DNA of 64,000 nucleotides from Halorubellus litoreus (GCF_037081675.1 NZ_JAZAQL010000003.1:124001-188000), one strand, 5' to 3'. Numbered from the stretch's first letter, positions 8,933-16,567 are shown. Notes: a model not told the origin generated them from the letters alone. A program made the numbers and translations.

Positions 8933-11287
8933 TCAGTCCTCGCTGTAGCTCCCGATGCTCGCGTTCTCGTGCCCGTGGATGGCGTCCCGGACGTCCTCGC
9001 GGCTCCAGTCGAGCGGTCCGAGGACGTCCGCGACGGCGCGCACTAACTGGGTGGCGTAGTGGTCGGCGTCGTACCGGTCGACGTCCTCGCTGGCGAGGCG
9101 GACGCGCTCTCTGGTCGTCTTGTCGGCGTCGACGACGACGTACTCGACGTCGCGGCCGGGTCCAGCGGGGACGCCCTGCTCGCGGGCGCGGTCGAGCGCG
9201 GCGGTGGCGTCCGTGTACCGCTGGTAGGCGTCCGCGGGCTTGCTGGTGCGGCGGCGCGCGACGAGGCGGTCGGGGTCGACGTCGCCCCGGCGGAGGCGGT
9301 CGACGGCCTCCCGTGCGCGTTCGGCGACCGCTCGGGGGTCGTCGGTCGCGTCGAGGACGCGCAGGCACTCGCGCTGGACGTCCGCGACGAACTCGGGGGT
9401 GTTCCGGCGGCGCGCGGCAACGCCACGGAGTTTGAACGCGTCGCTGAACGCGTCGCGGTCGCCTGCGGGGACCGCGTCGGGGGCGTCCGCGCGCTTCGCG
9501 ACGTACTTCGTGAGCGCTCCGCCCTCCTTGTCGGCGAGCGGGCAGAACGCCACCCAGTCGTAGTGCGCCTCGTGCTCCAGGCGGACGTCGACGGCGTCGG
9601 TTATCTCGCTCGCGAGCGCGTCGAGCGGTTCGCGGGCGGCGTCGTCGACGTCGGGCGCGGGCGTCACCCAGATGGAGTCGACGATGCCGTGGAGGACGCG
9701 CCACCCGCCCGCTTCGAGGCGCTCCTTCGCGGAGAGCAGTATCTCGCGAGCGTAGGCGTTGATGGCCTCGTGGCACTCGATGCGGCCGAACTTCGCGTTC
9801 GAGAACCCCTGGTAGCCGAAACACGAGACGAGGATCCACTTCAGCGCCGACGACCGCCCCTCGAGGTCGGCGATGCGCTCGCGGTCGGGGTCGTCGCTCG
9901 CGCGCTCCGCGGCGATGGCGGCCTTGTAGTCGTCGCGGTCGTCGACGATCGGCTGGAGGACGTCGGGAAGGTAGCCGTCGCGGTCGCAGACCGCGTACCC
10001 GAGTCCGGGGACGTCCTCGCGGTGGCGGTGACAGTGACAGCGGATGGTGTCCGGGCTGACGTTCCGCGTGCAGATGACGTTCGGGTAGAGACTCGAGAAG
10101 TCCAGTTCGTGCACGTCCCGATGGCGGCCGACGGCGGGCGAGAGCGTGAGGCCGCCGCGGTCCGCGTCGTGGAGCGTCCGCATCGACGCGAACTCCTCGT
10201 GACGCCACGCGTGCCACGGCACCACGACCCCGCGGTCGCGGGCCTCGCGGATCTGGATGGCGGTGAGGACGTTCCCGATGCTCGCCCACGCCGCCTCCTG
10301 GAGGGGCTTGTGCGAGCGCGCGACGAGGTCGAGGACGCCGTCGATGCTCGTCTCGTTCACGAAGAACGTGTTCGACAGGTCGACGATAGCACGCCCCGGG
10401 ACCGCGTACCGCGCGGGCGAGTGCCCGACCTGCCCGTAGCTCGTGAACGTCGACTCGCCCGCGAGCTCGCGATAGCCGGGGCGGCGCCCGAGCGCGTACT
10501 CGCCAGCGGGCGCGTCGCTGGCTGCCGCCAGTCGCGGGACGAGCTTCGCGGTGTCGAGCACGAGCACGTCCGGGTCCGCCGCTTCGATTCGGGATTCGAC
10601 GGCTGCGGCGACGTGCGCGGGGTCGCCAGAGACGCGGTCGCCCTCGACGGAACCGCCGGTCGCGGTTCCGTCCGCTCGTCGCGTCGACGACGCGACGTTG
10701 TCGACGACGAGCGCGCCGTACGCGTCGCTCCCGCGCTCGCCCTCGGGGACCTCGACCGCGAACGTCTCCGGGTCGCGTGCGGGCGTCGGGTTCGTGGGCG
10801 CGGACGCGAACTCGCCGTCCGCGGCCCGCGCACGCCGGCTGGACCCGGCGCCCCCGACGACCCGTCCGCCGCCCTCGCCGAGCGCGTCCAGATGGTAGCG
10901 AAAGCCCGGGGAGAGGTCGACGTCGTAGCACGCGAAGTCCCCCGTCGGCGCGACTTCGTGGGCTTGCCGCGCGAGCGACCGCACGCGGTCGACGTGCGTC
11001 GCGTCCACCGCAAGCAAGCGCTCCGGTGGCCGCCCGAAGTACGTGCGCTTGTGGACGAACGACGTCCCGAGGACGTCCGGGTGCGCCTCGTAGTGCGCGC
11101 GCAGGTCCACGAACCGCCCGCGGTCGTCCGCACCGTCCCGCAGCCGGCCGTCGCCGTCGCGACGCCCGCGGACGCCCACGTAGAACCGCGGCGCGTACGC
11201 TCGCGTCACCGCCGACGCACCATCCTCGGGGTCGAGGGTCCACGCTCGAACGCGGCCGTCGTCGCGGAAGTCCGTGACGAACGCCAC
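8933..11287 (-). CDS. Family B DNA polymerase, PolB2-like, catalytic motif C altered
   Basis: 784 residues from GTG 11287, two bases after the stop of the upstream gene. Polymerase motif A is intact (LDFSSLYPN, Asp396). Motif B is KWILVSCFGYQG (Lys483), where the usual NSxYG is SCFGY. Motif C is LHGIVDSIW instead of YGDTDS: the first catalytic aspartate is Ile535, while Asp537 remains. No clear DIE exonuclease motif is present in the N-terminal part. This fits the archaeal PolB2 group, for which inactivating substitutions are known. A template-holding or regulatory role, or translesion synthesis with altered chemistry, is more likely than replication. It is co-transcribed with the coiled-coil protein upstream, and the operon shares its promoter cassette with the RecA-like gene at 15951. 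Confidence 0.85.
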   Translation of the reverse strand: MAFVTDFRDDGRVRAWTLDPEDGASAVTRAYAPRFYVGVRGRRDGDGRLRDGADDRGRFVDLRAHYEAHPDVLGTSFVHKRTYFGRPPERLLAVDATHVDRVRSLARQAHEVAPTGDFACYDVDLSPGFRYHLDALGEGGGRVVGGAGSSRRARAADGEFASAPTNPTPARDPETFAVEVPEGERGSDAYGALVVDNVASSTRRADGTATGGSVEGDRVSGDPAHVAAAVESRIEAADPDVLVLDTAKLVPRLAAASDAPAGEYALGRRPGYRELAGESTFTSYGQVGHSPARYAVPGRAIVDLSNTFFVNETSIDGVLDLVARSHKPLQEAAWASIGNVLTAIQIREARDRGVVVPWHAWRHEEFASMRTLHDADRGGLTLSPAVGRHRDVHELDFSSLYPNVICTRNVSPDTIRCHCHRHREDVPGLGYAVCDRDGYLPDVLQPIVDDRDDYKAAIAAERASDDPDRERIADLEGRSSALKWILVSCFGYQGFSNAKFGRIECHEAINAYAREILLSAKERLEAGGWRVLHGIVDSIWVTPAPDVDDAAREPLDALASEITDAVDVRLEHEAHYDWVAFCPLADKEGGALTKYVAKRADAPDAVPAGDRDAFSDAFKLRGVAARRRNTPEFVADVQRECLRVLDATDDPRAVAERAREAVDRLRRGDVDPDRLVARRRTSKPADAYQRYTDATAALDRAREQGVPAGPGRDVEYVVVDADKTTRERVRLASEDVDRYDADHYATQLVRAVADVLGPLDWSREDVRDAIHGHENASIGSYSED

Positions 11288-11289
11288 GC

Positions 11290-11826
11290 CTACGCACCCC
11301 CATCGACGTCGTCCGCGTCGCCCGAGGGCTCGGCGTCGTCCGCGCAGTCGGCGTCGTCCGCGCAGTCGGCGTCGTCCGGACGGTCCAGGTCGGGGACCTC
11401 GGCGTCGCCGAGCCGGTTCGCGAGCGCGGTCACCGCCGGCGGGTAGTCCGCCGCGTCGAGCTCGTGGTCGAGCGCCGCCGCGTCCACCGCCGCCTCGACG
11501 TCGTCGACCCGTCCCTCGAGACGGTCGAGTCGGCCGTCGATGCGGTCCAGTCGGTCCGCGACCGCGGCGAGTTCGTCCGCCAGCCCCTCGCGCTCGCGCT
11601 CGGCGTCGTCGTGCCGGCGTTCCTGTTCGAGCGCGATACCGACGAGCGCCGCGACGAGCGGGTTCCGGTGGTTGCGCGCCCCGGCGGCGTCGGCGTGCTC
11701 GCGAGCGTACCCGAACAACCGGTCGAAGCGCTCGCGGTCCCGGCGCCGGAGCGCGCGCCGGTACGGCGACCAGCGCTCCTCGATGGCCGACAGCGCGTCG
11801 CGGTACGTCGGGTTCGTGCGACCCAT
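11290..11826 (-). CDS. Coiled-coil protein of the PolB2-like operon, function unknown
   Basis: 178 residues from the ATG at 11826 (MGRTNPTYRDALSAIEERW). The first 70 residues form a conserved-looking helical domain (YRRALRRRDRERFDRLFGYAREHADAAG). Residues about 70-125 have heptad-like charged helices (DELAAVADRLDRIDGRLDRLEGRVDDVE), a likely coiled coil. The end is an acidic low-complexity tail encoded by 18-bp DNA repeats. The stop lies two bases before the polymerase start, so the two are translationally coupled and may form a complex. I know no biochemical function. Confidence 0.75.
   Translation of the reverse strand: MGRTNPTYRDALSAIEERWSPYRRALRRRDRERFDRLFGYAREHADAAGARNHRNPLVAALVGIALEQERRHDDAEREREGLADELAAVADRLDRIDGRLDRLEGRVDDVEAAVDAAALDHELDAADYPPAVTALANRLGDAEVPDLDRPDDADCADDADCADDAEPSGDADDVDGGA
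11331..11378. repeat. In-frame 18-bp tandem repeat in the acidic tail
   Basis: CGGCGTCGTCCGCGCAGT is present at 11331-11348 and 11349-11366, followed by a 12-base partial copy. It encodes the repeated DADCAD segment of the coiled-coil protein and is probably variable in length. Confidence 0.85.
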
Positions 11827-11972
11827 CACGCACCACCCCCGCGAGCGCGGCGGGCGGTCGGCCTGGCGAACGCACGGCGGGGTGGTCCGCGGGCGAGCGC
11901 GCTGCTAGCTGTCGGACGGGCGATGCGAGACGGCGAGTGGAGGCGGTCGTCGTCGCGGGACGAGTACTGCAT
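11826..11972 (-). CDS. Possible 48-residue leader protein of the PolB2-like operon
   Basis: An open frame starts at ATG 11972 (MQYSSRDDDRLHSPS) and ends in a TGA that shares one base with the ATG of the next gene (TGATG), as in coupled translation. The translation is basic and Ala/Pro/Arg-rich with no known motif, which argues against it. In favour: the start lies exactly 44 bases from the doubled TTTCCGGAA box, the same spacing as the start of the RecA-like gene. The start contexts also match (ATGCAGTACTCGTCC versus ATGCAGGACTCGACC). It may be a real small gene, a truncated paralogous N-terminus, or only a transcribed leader. Confidence 0.35.
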   Translation of the reverse strand: MQYSSRDDDRLHSPSRIARPTASSALARGPPRRAFARPTARRARGGGA

Positions 11973-12015
11973 ACTCGAGGCGACGACCACCACGCACGTA
12001 ACCGACGGCGTGTCG

Positions 12016-12098
12016 TTTCCGGAAACTTCCGGAAAACGCTATTCCGGCGACGACGCCGACGCTGAGCGTTCTACGTTCGATTCCAGGGTTTCCGGAAA
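12016..12098 (-). promoter_or_regulatory. Triple TTTCCGGAA operator/promoter of the PolB2-like operon
   Basis: TTTCCGGAAACTTCCGGAAA occupies 12016-12035: two TTCCGGAA palindromes set 10 bp (one helical turn) apart. A third copy TTTCCGGAAA is at 12089-12098, 73 bp away. The proximal element ends 44 bases before ATG 11972 on the minus strand. A GGTTACG stretch between box and start occupies the TATA position. The same arrangement recurs at 15995-16078. Regulation by a dimeric factor is inferred from the symmetry. Confidence 0.75.
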
Positions 12099-12210
12099 GC
12101 GATTCGTCGATGGCGTTCGACGGCGGCGCGCGGTCGAACTCGTTCGTCGGCGACTCGCACGCGAGGTACGCCGCCGGCTCCGCCGACGGCCGAAACGGTA
12201 TTGTACCCGA

Positions 12211-12226
12211 GCATACACGTGTATGC
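12211..12226. promoter_or_regulatory. 16-bp perfect palindrome before the 7TM sensor kinase gene
   Basis: GCATACACGTGTATGC is a perfect palindrome that ends 25 bases before the ATG at 12251, where a TATA box or a repressor site would be expected in a leaderless haloarchaeal promoter. I found no second copy in the window. Confidence 0.5.
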
Positions 12227-12250
12227 CACACCTTTGCACGGGGATGAGTC

Positions 12251-13951
12251 ATGAGTCAGGGGGCACAGTCGATGGCGTTCCTGATGTTCCTCTCGACCAT
12301 CCCCATCATCGGCGTGACCGTCTACGTTTTCCGCAACCGTGGACAGCCCGGTGCCAGTGGATTACTGCTCTGTCTGGTCGGAATGATCGGGTGGTCGCTG
12401 CTGCTGATGCTGATCACGTGGCCGACGCGAATCCTCCCGGTGCACCTGAACATCACCGTCCGGTTCTTCTTCCAGCTCCTCGTGACGTTCGGGTGGCCGC
12501 TGTTCGTCCTCGAGTACCTGCGCCGCGACCGAATCCGAATCCCGCGCTGGATCGTTCCCATCGCACTCGTCATCCCCGTCATCACGCTCGCGCTCTCGGT
12601 GACGAACCCCATGCATCACCTCGTCGTCGACGCCGCCACGCCCACGAACCCCACCGGCATCAGCGAGTTCGTCCTGAACCCGTGGTACTACGTCCACATC
12701 GCGTTCGCGAGCGTCCTCGCGATGCTTCCAATTGGCCTCCTCGTCGCCGACTTCCGGGGCGCGCACGGCGTCCACCGCCAACAGCTCGTCTTCCTCATGG
12801 CCGGCTGGGTCATCGGCTTCCCGGGCGCGCTCCACACGCACCTGTTCAGGCACATCGACGCCATCCCCACCTACGTCGACCTGACACCGATGGCGTTCCT
12901 CGTGACCGCGCTCCTCTGGGGGCTCGCGCTCGAACAGCACCAGCTGTTCAGTCTCGTCCCGGTGAGCCGTCGCACCGCCGTCGAGACCCTCACCGACCCC
13001 GTGCTGACGGTCGGCCAATCCGAGCAGGTCGTCGACGCGAACCAGGCCGCAGCGGCGTTCTTCGGCGCCGACACGGAACTCGTCGGGAACAGTACCGACG
13101 CCCTCTGCCGGACGTATCCTGCGCTCCGACCGCTGCTGGTGGACGGCGACGACCCCGCGGAGCTGACCGTGGCTGCCGGCGGCGACACCAGGCAGTTCGT
13201 CCCGCAACGACAGCCGATAACGCGCGGCAACCGGAGCGTCGGGACGCTGTACGTGTTCCGGGACGTGACGGAGCTTCGCGAACGCGAGACGGACCTCGAG
13301 CTCCTGAACGAGGTGTTCGCGCGCGTGTTCCGGCACAACTTCCGGAACAGCCTCAACCTCATCGAGGGGCACGCGACCCGGATCGGGAACGCGGATTGTG
13401 CCGACGCGCACGCGACCTCCGTCGAGCACATCAAGGAGACGAGCCAGCAGTTGCTCGCGCACAGCGAGAAGGCGACTGTGCTCCGGAACCTCATCAACGA
13501 GGACCAGCCGTCGGAGCGGACCGACCTCTCCACGCTCGCCCGAGGGCACGCGTCGCGCGTCGCCGCGGAGACGCCGGCGACGGTCCGGACCGAGATCGAC
13601 GACGACGTCACCGCCGAGGGGCATCCGCTCGTCACGAACGCCATCGAGGAGCTCCTGGAGAACGCCATCGAGCATCATACCGGCCCCGAACCCCCGCAGA
13701 TTGCGGTCGGCGTCCGGTCGACCCCGGACGAGAGCGTCGTATACGTCGAGGACGACGGCCCGGGTATCGACGAGAGCGAGCTCGATGCGCTCGACCGGCG
13801 TACCGAGACGGCGCTCAGGCACGGTTCCGGCGTCGGGCTGTGGCTGGTCGACCTCATCGTCCGCCAGTCCGGGGGTTCGTTCACCATCACCGACGCCGTC
13901 GACGTCGCCGGGACGCGTGCGACGGTCCGGTTCCCGCGACCAGACCAGTAG
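12251..13951 (+). CDS. Membrane sensor histidine kinase with 7TM-type input domain
   Basis: 566 residues. Residues 1-235 contain about seven hydrophobic segments (AFLMFLSTIPIIGVTVYVF, then LLLCLVGMIGWSLLLMLI and others), as in histidine kinases with an N-terminal 7TM sensor. A PAS-like segment follows (ETLTDPVLTVGQSEQVVDAN). The phosphoacceptor helix has RVFRHNFRNSLN with His362. The ATPase domain has the N box (IEELLENAIEHH), the G1 box DDGPGID and the G2 box HGSGVGLWLV. It should autophosphorylate and pass phosphate to an unlinked response regulator; none is adjacent. The ligand is unknown. It is transcribed away from the PolB2-like operon across a shared intergenic region. Confidence 0.88.
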   Translation: MSQGAQSMAFLMFLSTIPIIGVTVYVFRNRGQPGASGLLLCLVGMIGWSLLLMLITWPTRILPVHLNITVRFFFQLLVTFGWPLFVLEYLRRDRIRIPRWIVPIALVIPVITLALSVTNPMHHLVVDAATPTNPTGISEFVLNPWYYVHIAFASVLAMLPIGLLVADFRGAHGVHRQQLVFLMAGWVIGFPGALHTHLFRHIDAIPTYVDLTPMAFLVTALLWGLALEQHQLFSLVPVSRRTAVETLTDPVLTVGQSEQVVDANQAAAAFFGADTELVGNSTDALCRTYPALRPLLVDGDDPAELTVAAGGDTRQFVPQRQPITRGNRSVGTLYVFRDVTELRERETDLELLNEVFARVFRHNFRNSLNLIEGHATRIGNADCADAHATSVEHIKETSQQLLAHSEKATVLRNLINEDQPSERTDLSTLARGHASRVAAETPATVRTEIDDDVTAEGHPLVTNAIEELLENAIEHHTGPEPPQIAVGVRSTPDESVVYVEDDGPGIDESELDALDRRTETALRHGSGVGLWLVDLIVRQSGGSFTITDAVDVAGTRATVRFPRPDQ

Positions 13952-13959
13952 CGTACCGG

Positions 13960-13995
13960 ACCGCGTGCCGCCGTGGGGCGGCGACGGCACGCGGT
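13960..13995. terminator. 11-bp stem-loop between convergent genes
   Basis: ACCGCGTGCCG (13960-13970) pairs perfectly with CGGCACGCGGT (13985-13995) around a 14-base loop. It starts nine bases after the kinase stop and faces a convergent gene, so a role in transcript end formation or stability is plausible. There is no T-run, the usual archaeal termination signal, so this is uncertain. Confidence 0.4.
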
Positions 13996-14033
13996 CGCGA
14001 CCGCGGACCGCAGAACGAGCGTGCCGCTCGACG

Positions 14034-14351
14034 CTACTCGTCGACCGGGGTGTCCTCGCCGTCCACGAGGTCCGCGTCACCGGTTCCGCCGTCGGCGGCG
14101 TCCGTGGACTCGCGGTCGGCGGCGGTCATCGCTTCGCCGAACGCCGCGACGCGACGCTCGTGACCCGGCGGCGTCTCGGTCTCGCGCGCGCTCTCCAGTT
14201 GCGCGTTCACGACGCGGTTCTGTTCCGCGCCCCAGACCGCCGGGGGCTGCTCGCGGACGTACTCGACCCAGCGCTTCACGTCCTCCAGCCGCGACGCTCG
14301 ATTCGCGCGATGCTTCGCGTCGAGCGCGTCAGATCGACTTGAGTCGCTCAT
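14034..14351 (-). CDS. Small acidic protein paired with a nucleotidyltransferase
   Basis: 105 residues (MSDSSRSDALDAKHRANRASRLEDVKRWVEYVREQPP). The first half is helical and charged, with a conserved-looking WVEYVREQPPAVWGAEQNRVVN segment; the second half is an acidic disordered tail. It overlaps the end of the nucleotidyltransferase gene by 23 bases, which suggests a two-gene module. It does not look like a HEPN protein. Function unknown; an antitoxin/toxin pair is one possibility. Confidence 0.65.
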   Translation of the reverse strand: MSDSSRSDALDAKHRANRASRLEDVKRWVEYVREQPPAVWGAEQNRVVNAQLESARETETPPGHERRVAAFGEAMTAADRESTDAADGGTGDADLVDGEDTPVDE

Positions 14352-14931
14352 ACTCGTTACTCACCCCGAGCCGCTCGCTCCATGTTTCGAGGTGTGTCGT
14401 CCTAAGGCTTTCCTCGAACAGCGCGTACAGGTGCGCCGCATCCTCGAAGTCCTTCTGCGCGCCGAGCCGGAGCTTGTACGCGATCTGGAGTTCGAGCGGG
14501 CCGACGGGTATCGTCGCGTCGCCGACGTGCGCGTCGATGGCGTTCCGGAGCGACGCGCGGTCGAACTCGTCGGTCGGGAACTTCACCTCGAGATGCGGCG
14601 TCATCTGCCCGTCGGGCGCGACCCAGATGTTCGTCCCGGCGTCGAGGTTCCCGTGGAGGTCGTCGAGCGGTGCCGCCGGCCCCCAGTACCCTTCGGCCTC
14701 GAGGGTCGCGACGAGTTCGTCGGCCTCGTCGGCGGCGAGCGGTTCGACGAGCACGTCGATGTCGTCGGTCGCGCGCGCTCTCCCGGTGAGAATCGCGACG
14801 TACCCCGCGACGAACGCGTGTTCGACGTCGAGCCGCGAGAGAATCGTGGAGAACGCGATGGCGAGGTCGTCGAGTTCGTTGGGTGGTCGTTCGACCACGA
14901 GTTCGCCGTCGCGGAGGGAGACGCCGCCCAT
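14329..14931 (-). CDS. Nucleotidyltransferase-fold protein (AbiEii/MNT-like)
   Basis: 200 residues. The nucleotidyltransferase signature is seen as VAGYVAILTGRARATDDIDVLVE (about residues 40-62), with the two metal-binding aspartates in DDIDV. It then has LEVKFP and a helical end with LELQIAYKLRLGAQKDFEDAAHLYALF, a pattern typical of AbiEii-like and DUF6036-like proteins that transfer nucleotides to RNA or protein targets in toxin-antitoxin and phage defence modules. A TTTATCA box at 14955-14961 lies about 27 bases upstream of the ATG at 14931, so it has its own leaderless promoter. It sits between the PolB2-like and RecA-like units. Confidence 0.75.
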   Translation of the reverse strand: MGGVSLRDGELVVERPPNELDDLAIAFSTILSRLDVEHAFVAGYVAILTGRARATDDIDVLVEPLAADEADELVATLEAEGYWGPAAPLDDLHGNLDAGTNIWVAPDGQMTPHLEVKFPTDEFDRASLRNAIDAHVGDATIPVGPLELQIAYKLRLGAQKDFEDAAHLYALFEESLRTTHLETWSERLGVSNEYERLKSI

Positions 14932-14994
14932 GCGTCGCCTTGCGCGGGCAGCCTGATAAAGAACGGTCCCGCGGCTGCTAGCGGCGTGGTTCGT

Positions 14995-15951
14995 TCAGCG
15001 CCCGTGCTGCCAGGGCGAGAGCAGGTGTTCGTGTGCGGCGCCGTGTCCGTGGGGGCTGGCGGCGAGGGTGTTGTCGGCGTCGCCGAACCGCGTCGAGGCC
15101 GCGCTCGGCCCGGACGACCGGGTGGTGTCGGCGTTCGCGCTCGGCGTCGCGCTTGCTGGCTGGACGCCGGCGGCGCTGGCGCGCTGGTGGAGGACGGTCC
15201 GCCAGTACGAGAGCGTCGTCTGGAGGGTGCCGTCGGCTTGCGGGTAGACGAGCGTCTCGGTGTCGTCGCCGACGAACCGCGGGCCCTGCGCGGTCTGCTC
15301 GCAGCGCAGGCGGTGGTCGGCGGTGCGGGCGACGACGTCGGCGAACGCGTCGCTCCCGTCGTGTGCGGCGTCGGTGGCGTCGGCGACGGTCGCGTCCCGG
15401 CCGCCGGCGCGCGTGAGGAGGACGGGCGCGTCGTACGCGTCGCTGTATCGGCGGAGGCGGGCGAGCGTTCGCGCGAGCAGCTGGCGGGCGTGCTCGCGGG
15501 GGAGGTCGTCGGCGTCGCGGTACCGGCCGTCGACGACGGGGGCGACGAGGAGCGCGGGCGCGTCGGCCGCGGTGTCGTCGCGAGCGACGAGGTCGGTCGC
15601 GGCGTCGGGGACGTCGGCGACGGCGGCGTGATGCTGGTAGGGCGTGAACCCGCGGGCGACGTGGACGCGTTCGAGGAGCCGCCACGTCGGCGCGACCCTG
15701 GCGAGCGTCGTGGTGCGCGCGCAGCCGGCGGTGTCCACCCAGAGCGCGGGGCCGTCGCGAGTCAGCAGGTGGTCGAGCGCGAGTGACTGGAGCACGGGGA
15801 CGCCGCGGCCGTCGACGTCCAGTAGCGTGACGCCGTCGTCGAGCGACGGGAGGACGGGGTCGAGGTGGTCGTCGGCCGCGAGCGCGCGCTCGTTCCGGTC
15901 GGCGCCGCGCTCGGGCTGGGTCGGCGCGTCCTGCTGGGTCGAGTCCTGCAT
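14995..15951 (-). CDS. RecA/RadA-fold-like protein with degenerate P-loop
   Basis: 318 residues from the ATG at 15951 (MQDSTQQDAP). The middle resembles a haloarchaeal RadA-paralogue group: LWVDTAGCARTTTLARVAP (about residues 70-88) stands at the Walker A position but lacks GxxGxGK[ST], followed by VARGFTPYQHHAAV. APALLVAPVVDGRY stands where Walker B would be, then a helical LARTLARLRRYSDAYDAPVLLT. The C-terminal 100 residues are less conserved and Ala/Ser-rich. ATP hydrolysis is doubtful. The promoter is a near copy of that of the PolB2-like operon, so a joint role in DNA damage tolerance is inferred. Fold assignment rests on remembered family patterns. Confidence 0.6.
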   Translation of the reverse strand: MQDSTQQDAPTQPERGADRNERALAADDHLDPVLPSLDDGVTLLDVDGRGVPVLQSLALDHLLTRDGPALWVDTAGCARTTTLARVAPTWRLLERVHVARGFTPYQHHAAVADVPDAATDLVARDDTAADAPALLVAPVVDGRYRDADDLPREHARQLLARTLARLRRYSDAYDAPVLLTRAGGRDATVADATDAAHDGSDAFADVVARTADHRLRCEQTAQGPRFVGDDTETLVYPQADGTLQTTLSYWRTVLHQRASAAGVQPASATPSANADTTRSSGPSAASTRFGDADNTLAASPHGHGAAHEHLLSPWQHGR

Positions 15952-15994
15952 GGTCGAGGGAACGACCGCGGTCGGGTTAACGCGAGGCGTGTCG

Positions 15995-16078
15995 TTTCCG
16001 GAAACTTCCGGAAAGCGCCGGGCGCCGTCTCGTCGACCGCGAGCGCCCGCGAGGAGGCCGAATCGTCGTTTCCGGAAA
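15995..16078 (-). promoter_or_regulatory. Triple TTTCCGGAA operator/promoter of the RecA-like gene
   Basis: TTTCCGGAAACTTCCGGAAA occupies 15995-16014 and a third copy TTTCCGGAAA is at 16069-16078, 74 bp from the first. The proximal element lies 44 bases from the ATG at 15951, as in the PolB2-like operon. Between them GCGTTAACCC occupies the TATA position. The flank GGCGTGTCG before the box (plus strand) is identical in both loci. The element sits between divergent genes and could also affect the membrane protein gene at 16190. Confidence 0.75.
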
Positions 16079-16189
16079 GCGTCCACGGCCGGCGGCGGTC
16101 GCGGCGACGACGGGACGAGGTACTTGGGCGAGGGAGGACGCGGTCGTTCCGGGACAAGATACCTAAGCGAGAAAACGGAACAGTCACCC

Positions 16190-16567
16190 ATGCGTCACGT
16201 CCCCGACCCGAACGCGGACGACGTGAAGACGCTCATGCCGATAGCCGCCGTCCTCCTGATCGTCGCCGCTATCGGCGGTTTCCTCCTCGTCGGGAGCGGT
16301 GGCCCGGTCGCGGTGACGGCGACCGCCGAACCCCGCGATGCACCGCTGAATCCACCGCCGGAAACGTACGACGTCTCCGAGTTCGAGGCGGGCCATCCGG
16401 TCCGCGAGGCGGCGGTCGCGGCGCACGACCGGAACGAGTCCGTGGCAGTGAACGGGACGATAACCGACCGGTCGAGGGTGAACGTCGGCAGTGGCGTCGA
16501 CTCGTCGACGCTCTACGTCCGCGTCGACGGCGACATCGTCACCGTCGAGGTTCGAAAGCGCGGGTAG
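16190..16567 (+). CDS. Small membrane-anchored protein, function unknown
   Basis: 125 residues. A transmembrane helix lies at about residues 15-35 (LMPIAAVLLIVAAIGGFLLV), followed by an extracellular acidic domain with VAVNGTITDRSRVNVGSG and DGDIVTVEVRKRG. It is divergent from the RecA-like gene. The upstream region carries an imperfect repeat (GGGACGAGGTACTTGGGCGAG at 16112 and GGGACAAGATACCTAAGCGAG from 16151) that includes the TATA-like ACCTAAGC about 25 bases before the ATG. Confidence 0.65.
   Translation: MRHVPDPNADDVKTLMPIAAVLLIVAAIGGFLLVGSGGPVAVTATAEPRDAPLNPPPETYDVSEFEAGHPVREAAVAAHDRNESVAVNGTITDRSRVNVGSGVDSSTLYVRVDGDIVTVEVRKRG

Noticed and set aside
9059..11446. Open frame of 795 codons on the plus strand
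   Set aside because: Antisense shadow of the DNA polymerase gene, whose motif A and downstream helices are recognisable on the minus strand.
11288..11875. N-terminal extension of the polymerase to a start at 11875
   Set aside because: The extra 196 residues are Arg/Pro-rich out-of-frame translation of the coiled-coil gene; GTG 11287 right after that gene's stop is the better start.
13334..13345. TTCCGGAA-like sequences inside the 7TM kinase gene
   Set aside because: They are single partial matches (TTCCGGAAC) in coding sequence without the doubled 10-bp spacing of the operator.
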